Positions 56,713 through 64,000 of a DNA stretch of 64,000 bases are shown one piece after another (the first letter of the stretch is position 1; each line of letters begins with the position of its first letter). The notes under the pieces were generated by a model, which saw nothing but the letters and a program-made list of their open reading frames with translations, did not search any database and was not told the origin of the DNA. The stretch is from Toxorhynchites rutilus septentrionalis. Its lineage: Eukaryota; Arthropoda; Insecta; Diptera; Culicidae. The stretch lies in NCBI RefSeq assembly GCF_029784135.1, contig NC_073746.1:290175089-290239088 (forward strand), read 5' to 3'. Made by a program: the position numbers and the translations under genes.

Positions 56713-56944
56713 ACAAGGAAGTTTTTTTTCGATTTTCAGAACATAACTCCTTTCCCCAGGACGCACCAGACAATTTCTGGCTACGACACTTCAATGTTCA
56801 AATAAATCAGTACAAATCATAGTTATCCTTTTTAAATTTTTATCAAATTTAATTTTTTTTATGATTAGATTTTCCGGAGGATTCGATTACCCGAAGTGAA
56901 AAAAAATCTATACTCCGGATAATCGAGTCCGACCTGTATTTTTC

Positions 56945-56998
56945 AGTCTTCCAGACAACATCATTTGTGGGTGGGACAAAGTTCGCTGGGTCATCTAG
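56945..56998 (+). mobile_element. Helitron 3' end fragment
   Basis: GTGGGACAAAGTTCGCTGGG followed by TCATCTAG and T at 56999 is a diverged copy of the Helitron terminus GGGACGAAGTTTGCCGGGTCAGCTAG-T. Only about 50 bp remain. It starts immediately after the pogo-type element's TA, as if that element had inserted into a Helitron. Confidence 0.6.
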
Positions 56999-57394
56999 TA
57001 TCAAATAAATCTTTGAAAATTTCCAATTCGAAAACATAAAAATATAATATTTTATCATCAAGAACTCAAACCGAAAGTGTTATCAATGTGGATGCTAGTT
57101 AATGAAAATGTTACATTTTTTCTGATTTGACCGACACAGCCCAACGTCAAAAAAGACAAACACGTAGAGGAGATGACAATATCCAGATGAAGAAAGGTGA
57201 CGACACACAATGATGACGTCACTGAGTGCTTGTAGGTGGACATATGGTTTGAAACTTAGGAAGTAATTATAGATAGAATAAAAGATACATAAAAAATGTG
57301 ATACAATATATTACAATAAACAGTAAATAATGAGGAAGAATAGAACAAATTACAAAAACATAAAATAAGAGATAAATTAAGACATAAACATATA

Positions 57395-57609
57395 TAGGTC
57401 GGACTCGATTATATATAGTCGACCATTTTTTTCCAACAATTATTTTCAAATCCTATACATTATCGAATCTCAAGAAAACAAGTTTTTCATTAATGTATGA
57501 ATGTCAAACATTAATAGAAAAATACCTTTTTTGTGATTCGATTATGTATTGGATTCGAAAATTAACGTTGAAAGTGAAATTGCGATTATATATAATCGAG
57601 TCCGACCTG
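57395..57609. mobile_element. Pogo-type MITE, uninterrupted copy
   Basis: The ends are (T/C)AGGTCGGACTCGATTATAT and the inverted equivalent, flanked by TA (57393-57394 and 57610-57611). The body aligns with 15063-15474 except for the 201 bp nested insertion there. This copy therefore gives the empty site of that insertion. Confidence 0.85.
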
Positions 57610-57611
57610 TA

Positions 57612-59780
57612 TTACCAAAAAAAAAATCAACCTTGCGTCCATCGTCCAGAACGGGAGTAACGATTTTCTACCATCCCGAAATTTTTTTGCTGATGCGTCA
57701 TTGTCGATAACCGGTCGGAAAATATACTGTCAACCCATCGGGCAGTTACCTTTGATCCCGATGAGATTATACATTCATTATTCGAGACCTTCTGTCCTTG
57801 CCACTGTTCGTCTGAATCGTTAAAATTGCAAATGATCGTGGCCGAGGGTAGAGCTGAAAACAAACCTCTCAAGAACGAAATCTTTGTCCTCCGAAATAAT
57901 AATGATGACGGTGCAAAAGGGTGCGAATGATACTGAGCGCGCGAATGGAGTTTGAATAGAAATGAAACTATTCCAAGTGGTCTCATTCTGTGGGCTCACT
58001 CCATCCACCTCATTCAGTCTGGCGAGCGTGAAATGGCACCGAGGGAGGTGGTCACGTCAAAACCGTAGGGTTCAACGAAGGAAGGATTTCCTACAGCGAC
58101 ATAAATGACCAACTTTTCGGCGACAAGAGAATGCTGACTGGAGGAAGGAAAGCACGAGTCGCACGAGTTTTATTCGCTTTATCATTTGCATTTTAATTGG
58201 CTACGGACTGACCACTTAGTTCAGGTCTGGATGCAATGCGGAGTGGTTGACCACAGGATTTTTTTACGTTTCTCTTTCTTTCCGCGGCCAGTTACTGATT
58301 GTTCAGCACGTTACTAGTTGGGTTTGCGCACTCACTTTTCAGCTTCTGTTTCAGTACTTTTCTGATCAAAGCAATTGTGTTTTACTACGAGCGGTTAGAT
58401 TACCGGTACAGATGTTTACGCTGTACACTGACCTGACATTGTGTTATTTTTAAGTTTTTCATGTATATGGTTCACAAATTTATAGAACAAATCAACTTGG
58501 AGACTGACCATATGTTCGAGAGTATCCTTTCTACGTGCCGTTTTCGGCGGCGAATGGATTTAACGGTTATATAATAAATCAGTCCAACTATATCTGCATT
58601 GCTCTGGATTTGAGCCATTTGTGTTATGTTTTACGACTGCACCCTGCGAGAAACGACTCTTGCAGTAAAGCGCCATCGAATTCCGGCGACATAAACCTCA
58701 ATACAAAACGCCTGAGCAAGCAGAAGGTTGCTACCTATCGTTCTCGGGTTTGTTTGTCCGTCCGTCTTCCGAAGCGCAACACTGACGACAGGGGCCGCCG
58801 TTGGGGCGAAGTGTATATTTTCTCAAGATCTACTGCATATTGTTGTCATAAATCATCCGTGTGATGAGAATTTTATTCGTCGAAAAAATTTATCCCCGAA
58901 CGTGATTCAATTTGCATAATACACGTAAGCTCGTCCCATCTTGAGTCCCCTTCACTCGAAATAAACTCATCATCCTCGCGTAGAGGCGAGTGCAAAAAAA
59001 AATTGAAGAAGGTAAACACTTCCCCCATCATAGCCAATATTCGAAGTGATAATAAGAACGAAAGCCAACCGGAGGAGTCAATTTAATCCGGAGTGATTAC
59101 TGCGGACAGTTACAAGATTTTGTGTGCACGACACTCCCATCCCACGATAAGGTCCCCCGACAGTAGCGATGACAGTGGAAAGGCTAGACGACAGTCTACC
59201 GATTCGAGGCGTAAGAGTACTCCAAACTAGCTTACTCGCTGCCGAGCGATTGTCTGCAAGTGAAGGCCTGCAACAAAAGGCGAATCACGGTGGGGGATAA
59301 AATTTAGAGTTTCACTCCGAGCTAGTTTCATTGTTTGAGGGGTGGGATGATCCAGTCGAAATCGTAGTGGCTTCGAATGTCGGCGCCAGAGGTGACCATA
59401 AAATGGCATATGAATGTGAATTCGGAGGGATTCTATTGCAGATGGCGATCGTCGGGATCTGCACAAGTAGTAAAATATTTATCCGTAGTCTAACTTCGCT
59501 TGACTTCTCTCTGACGGGGTGCACTCATGCTGACATATTGATAAAAACGAACTGACGTGTGCATGCCCTTTGATACACCGAAGGAAGAGTGTTGTATTTT
59601 TCTATCCCGTTACGGGGTGGAATATTGCGTACAAAAATCGAAGAACATACCGAGCTAAAGCTCGTTTATGTTAAAAAAAAACACTAACAAAATGTATAAA
59701 ATTTAGATCAACTGATGTCATTGAATTCTAACTGTCTCTGCATTGTCTGTAGTCTGTAAATATAAAAATTCAGCAAATCA
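57612..59780. other. No recognised gene; GC-richer, repeat-poor
   Basis: This stretch is visibly less AT-rich than its surroundings and shares no repeat words with them. Open frames of 60-119 codons occur on both strands, with none recognisable. It may contain untranslated or regulatory sequence of a neighbouring gene. Evidence for any particular function is absent. Confidence 0.35.
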
Positions 59781-59781
59781 A

Positions 59782-59885
<104 letters not shown>

Positions 59886-61485
59886 GTATGGTATCCCTTG
59901 TTCATTGCAATTATCTTTAGCTGCCTTTAGCCTTATCTACGAGTTTTTTTGGTGTATTCAGAAGGTATATTTATCATTTTTTTCATTAAGTGGTTTTTAA
60001 AATCGTTATTTCTAGAAATTTTATGGTTTCTTTATTTCCTACACACATATCTTCCTCAGTTTTTCACTGGGATTTATGTCGGAAGATTATGGAAGAATAT
60101 CAATAACTTTTGAGTAATTGTAATGTAGCCATGTGCGAACTTCATATTTTTTCTCTTTTAATTCATCGTTGGCTTCCTCCATACTAAACGATAACCATCG
60201 GAGCCAAAAATATCAAATTAGGACCCATCTATGGAAATAACATCGTACCAGTAAGACATTGATGTGTTTCATGCTGTTTTGAATAATCAAAATGGAGTTA
60301 CGGTTTTTTTTCTTTCTGAGAAACGGTTTGTCCCTCTGTGCTCGGGCATTCGAGCTGCACTTCCTAGGCACATTACAAACTTTTTGTTTGCTCAATTCGG
60401 ATTTTATCGATGGTGTAATGGATCAGAAAGTTTTCTTGAACAACCTGAAGACAAAATATGAAAAAAGTGTCAACAAAATGTGAAGGAGTCCTGGATTCAA
60501 GTTATGCCAAGACAATGACCCAGAGCTCAAGACATATGAAGTTCGTACATGGTTACTGTCGCGGACAGATAGGCTACGAAATAAGTAAGACAAAATATAC
60601 ATTTTAAACAAGACCCCAGCTGAGCGAAGGAAAATATGTAAGAGCAAGGCAAACTCAAGTATTTGCTTATCCTAAATCCCAAATGGGAAATAGTCGTTTA
60701 GTTAGGACGAAAGGCAATATTTAGATAGGACCAATGTAAGGCAATTAACAAATGTAAGAGCTCAAGTGTTTGATCAGGCTAGAAAACGCTTGTAGCTCGA
60801 AACTATTGCTGGTCATAAATTCAAAACAGACGAATATTTAGATTGCGTCTGGTAAACAATTTAATGCACGCATCACTTAGGATTGCATTTATTACCCTTT
60901 CCATCCCTAGCTGCGCGCTCGGCTAGATACACCAGCAGAGTGTAATAAAATATAAGATGATGTTTGTTCAGGTTTATTTTTAGGGCGAAGGATGGAAAGG
61001 GCCAACTCGAAAATAAGATAGGCCCATGATGTAGTGTAGAAGATTGTCCATGTGGGTGATCTAAGAAAAATGGAACCGATGTGTATCGGTTTCATGAAAG
61101 AGAGAGGAGATATTCCTTATCTTTAGGTTAAGAATGTCTGTATATATATTGTACATATTTGGAAAATAAAGTTAGTCTAAAACCACGAACTCACGCGAAA
61201 AATCGTAAATTTTTTTTTATTTGTCAGGAAAGAAATTTTCAGTTACATTACAATTGCTCAATAGTTATTGATATTCCTCCACAATCTTCCGACATCAATT
61301 CCAGTAAACTGAGGAAGTTATGTGTGTAGGAAATTTAGAAACCAACAAATTTCTAAAAAATAACGATTTTAAAAACTACTTGATGAAAAAATTGATGAAT
61401 ATTCCTTCCGAATACACAAAAAAAAAACTCGTAGATAAGGCTTAAGACAGCTAAAGATAATTGGAATGGAAAAGGGATACCATAC
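59886..61485. mobile_element. Tc1-like element with ~245-bp inverted repeats
   Basis: GTATGGTATCCCTTGTTCAT at the left and the reverse complement of GTATGGTATCCCTTTTCCAT at the right are flanked by TA. The arms 59886-60130 and 61485-61245 align over their length with roughly 85 percent identity by eye (shared blocks: TTATCTTTAGCTG, CCTTATCTACGAGTTTTTTT, GTCGGAAGATT, GGAATATCAATAACT). The interior carries scrambled Tc1-type transposase pieces. The 1.6-kb length and TA target fit Tc1/mariner. Confidence 0.75.
60152..60600 (+). pseudogene. Rearranged Tc1-type transposase pieces
   Basis: On the plus strand, 60400-60600 reads FIDGVMDQKVFLNNLKTKYE, KLCQDNDPELKTYEVRTWLL and then stops; this is the DDE region around the second aspartate (QQDNDPKH in intact relatives). 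On the minus strand, 60232-60152 reads FDIFGSDGYRLVWRKPTMN, which in Tc1 proteins lies before that region on the same strand. The word TATGAAGTTCG(C/T)ACATGG is present at both places in opposite orientation, so an inversion or inverted duplication has broken the gene. Not functional. Confidence 0.7.
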
Positions 61486-61770
61486 TAATGATGTAATTCG
61501 GAAATTGGCCAAAGCCTTCGAAATTGAGTTGAGAATTCAACCAGCGTACGATTATGAGTTTGAGTCAATTTTTATACATTAGTATATACATTCGCTATTT
61601 TTGAAGAAATAAAAACCATAATTCTGCAAACAGATTGCAAACCTTTTAAATCTCATATGACACTATGATTTTATCTAAAAAATAGAATGTTCCAAAAGCT
61701 TGTTTTCGACTTTCAAAAGAAGGGTAAAGAGATCTGTATGGTGGAGTACGATTACGGATTTGAGTCGCTG

Positions 61771-61849
<79 letters not shown>
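61771..61849. repeat. (TA)n microsatellite
   Basis: About 78 bp of TA repeats with one G interruption. Upstream text (GTACGATTACGGATTTGAGTC, 61745-61765) resembles GTACGATTATGAGTTTGAGTC at 61545-61565, so the flank is itself duplicated. Confidence 0.95.
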
Positions 61850-61852
<3 letters not shown>

Positions 61853-62045
61853 AATGCCTGGTGAAACAATCCACCCCTAATGGATAAAATATACTGAAAA
61901 GACTGAAAAGTATCTACACTCGACAAAAAAATCAAAGGAACAGAATTATTGTAATATTGGAAAAATTACAGATGATTTTCTAAACTACTACAAAACACCT
62001 GTTTTTTACACTTTCTGGTAATTGATGCGATTTTTTTTTCGTTAA

Positions 62046-63011
62046 CCCTTTCACTACGAGCGTCGTCTATAGACGACATCCGCGCGATGAGCTGTGTGTA
62101 CGAGTGACCCTTGAATTTTCAAAGCGAACTTGGTTAAAAATGTTTATTCCCACGAAAAACTACACTATGCAAAATATCAGCTCAATCGGACTTCATTTAT
62201 TAGTGTCGCACAGCGGTCAAAGTTTGAGTTTTTTGAAAACTGAAAAATCACCCAAGGGAGGAGTAAAGGAAATCGGGGTTTTCGAAAAAAAATTGTTGCC
62301 AAATGTCTTCAAATTGCATGAAACGTGGAGATCTACTGTCATCTCGCAAATAAATTTTGGCAAAAATCGACGCTCCTGGACTTTGTCGTTTTTCTTTTCG
62401 AAATACGAGGCAAAACGTATGGTTTAGGGTGCCAATGTAAATCGTCATATCGATTTTTCATGTGGGGCTCCCTTCGAAATGTTAATTTGCACGATAAAAT
62501 ACCCTCTTCAAAGTATTAGCTCATTCGGACTTCATTTACTATTGTCGCAGATGTGGAAATTTAAGTTTTCTGAAAACCGAAAAATCACCCAAGGGGAGAG
62601 TAAAGGAAATCGGGGTTTTCGAAAAAAAATAATGTTGGTGTCAAATGTCTTAGAATTTCATGAAACGTCGAGATTTACTGTTATCTCGCAAAAAAAAATT
62701 TTTGTCAAAAATCAGACAAAAACATGCCGAAAAGTCAATTCTTGACAAAAAATTTTTTTTCGAGATAACAGTTAATCTCACTTTCGAGATTTACACTAGT
62801 AAATGAAGTCCGATTGAGCTGATATTTTGCATAGGGTAGTTTTTAGTGGGAATCAACATTTTTAATCAAGTTCGCTTTGAAAATTCGTGATGGCCATTTT
62901 CATTGGCACTCTAGTGCATATCGATCACACCAGCGCGTTGTGCATACTTTTCGACGCAATGCTCCGTTCAGCGGTAGCACTCCGACGGAGCACACTGCCG
63001 TAGAGAAAGAG
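62046..63011. mobile_element. TTAA-flanked foldback element
   Basis: TTAA lies at 62042-62045 and 63012-63015. Immediately inside are CCCTTTCACTACG and, inverted, CTCTTTCTCTACG. Just inside the left end is a perfect 16-bp palindrome, GTCGTCTATAGACGAC. The interior is the foldback repeat also seen at 39.3-40.1 kb, with outer arms GAATTTTCAAAGCGAACTTG (about 62111) and CAAGTTCGCTTTGAAAATTC (about 62868). No transposase. This copy gives the family's likely true ends and a piggyBac-type TTAA target. Confidence 0.7.
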
Positions 63012-63482
63012 TTAAAGCAATAGATTAACTTTTTACAGAATTTATTGGACCTTTCAGAACTTTCAATTTGAGGTGCGATCATTATTCATTGAATTATTCA
63101 TCATCAAAGAAGAAAGGGTATTTTTTCATTCAAAGAGAAATATCTTTGTGTAGGAAAATCTTACTGGAAGAAACCAAATGAAAGTTGATTGATATGGTTA
63201 ATTGGATCTGCTATTGAGTTGGTTAGCAAAAAAATTGTGTTACTCCACTAAATCTTTGAAAAAAAAAACAGAAAAAAATCGGTTTTTATCATTTCGTCCC
63301 GAAATTGTTGCCCAGGTGTCTACACACACCAATATAAAAATGTGTACGTAAAATATTCTAATATCTGAAAGTTGGAGCTTCAAAATGATGCACATTCCAT
63401 TTCTATGATTATTCACCAAGTCAATGTCATGTCAAAATTTTCGACTTCGACTTTAATTTTTTTTTTTGTGTAGAGTGTAGTA

Positions 63483-64000
63483 CAGGTCGGACTCGACTAT
63501 CCGGAGACTCGATTATCCGGAGACTCGATTATCCGGGATTCGATTATCCGGAATTTTAGACTCGATTATCCGGAGTATTTTATTTTTGATTTTCGGAAAT
63601 TTTCTATATTGAATAGCTAATATGGATATCAAAAGAAAGGGCTTGATTAGTAGAATGCAGTTATTTATGAAAAATGGAAATCCAAGATGGCGGCCACTAC
63701 AAAATGGCGGATTACATATTTTCTCAGAACCCCATCAATATGGGTATCAAATGAAAGGGCTTGACTAGTAGTTATTTATGAAAAATACAAATCCAAACTG
63801 GCCGCCACCTCAAGATGGCGCCATATATATTTTTTTCACATCCCCATTAATATGGGTATCAAATGAAAGGGCTTGACTAGCAGAATACACTTATTTACGA
63901 AAAATGCAAATCTAAGATGGTGGCCACTACAAAATGGCGAATGTTTCTAGGTATGTTTGAATGTTTGTTGAGTTGTCCCACGTTAATATAAAATTGACCC
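63483..64000 (+). mobile_element. Pogo-type element, left end, continues past window
   Basis: TA (63481-63482) is followed by CAGGTCGGACTCGACTATCC. Five tandem copies of a ~16-bp unit, GACTCGATTATCCGGA, fill 63491-63569. Three longer units of ~112-118 bp then follow from about 63619. The terminal 14 bp equal those of the short MITEs at 15.1 and 57.4 kb. Arrays of short sites next to the terminus suggest multiple transposase-binding sites; this is inference. The coding part, if any, lies beyond the window. Confidence 0.7.
63619..63945 (+). repeat. Three ~115-bp tandem units with AAGATGGCGGCC motifs
   Basis: Units start at AATATGG(G/A)TATCAAA near 63619, 63737 and 63849. Each has AAGGGCTTGA(C/T)TAG, a TTATTTA(T/C)GAAAAAT block and two (C/A)AA(G/A)ATGGCG-type words. 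Two more units occur inverted at 56030-56220. The AAGATGGCGGCC and AAAATGGCGG words match the YY1/PHO core (GCCAT). Confidence 0.75.

Larger units (their letters stand above)
55990..56936 (-). mobile_element. Decayed pogo-type element (CAGGTCGGACTCGA end)
   Basis: The right end reads, on the minus strand, TA-CAGGTCGGACTCGATTATCCGGA (56938 inward), matching the element start at 63483. Bases 56030-56220 hold two units of the tandem repeat found in that element (ATTTGATACCC, GCGGCCGCCATC). GTGGGACAAC near 56335 has its counterpart at about 63975. A transposase relic lies at 56611-56712 and a TTAA-type MITE end abuts it at 56606. The far boundary is not defined. Confidence 0.6.

Overview
The window looks like repeat-saturated, AT-rich DNA from a culicine mosquito, most likely an Aedes-type genome. 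The main reasons are two copies of a DD37E Tc1/mariner transposon (a lineage described from Aedes and Anopheles), several Helitrons with insect-type ends, tRNA-derived SINEs, TTAA-flanked MITEs and a Jockey/CR1-like LINE. I see no convincing single-copy host gene. The segment is best read as intergenic DNA or a very long intron. Stretches without obvious repeats (about 1.6-4.0, 10.7-13.1, 21.8-24.3, 25.6-27.3, 32.0-33.5, 42.5-43.6 and 57.6-59.8 kb) have no exon I could identify.

Layout. 0-1.6 kb: a dead Tc3-like element with two-site terminal repeats. 4.0-5.9 kb: a TTAA-flanked foldback element. 7.0-10.7 kb: two Helitrons lying 3' to 5', the first split by a 2-kb long-inverted-repeat element. 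13.1-15.5 kb: a pogo/Tigger-like MITE, a partial copy of the 4-kb foldback, and a pogo-type MITE carrying a second MITE. 16.2-20.0 kb: a truncated Helitron abutting a nearly intact LINE whose EN-RT frame is broken by one TAG. 24.3-25.6 kb: a SINE and a member of a family with GACGTAG ends. 27.4-28.9 kb: a second copy of the long-inverted-repeat element. 30.2-32.0 kb: an RT fragment and a Tigger-like element with an intron-containing transposase. 33.5-34.4 and 43.6-44.5 kb: two very similar copies of the GACGTAG-end family, each with a TATA box. 37.6-38.9 and 48.4-49.6 kb: the two DD37E copies, the first with an intact 338-aa transposase. 40.5-42.5 kb: a terminal-inverted-repeat element hosting a full-length SINE. 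50.8-54.0 kb: two Helitrons in tandem, one retaining a Rep-domain remnant. 54.3-55.7 kb: a TIR-bounded unit holding the last ~85 codons of Hsp90 (Hsp83). 56-57.6 kb: a decayed pogo-type element, a Helitron end and a MITE. 59.8-61.9 kb: a Tc1-like element beside long (TA)n tracts. 62-64 kb: a TTAA element and the left end of a pogo-type element with 16-bp and ~115-bp tandem repeats.

The genes here work only as mobile-element functions. The intact DD37E transposase could act on its own termini and on those of the second copy, which are nearly identical. The most unusual items are the GACGTAG-end family (shared ends, different interiors, TATA boxes), the tiered foldback element with a defined insertion site, the Hsp90 fragment inside a TIR unit, and the two cases where a second copy of the host repeat shows how a nested insertion was joined.
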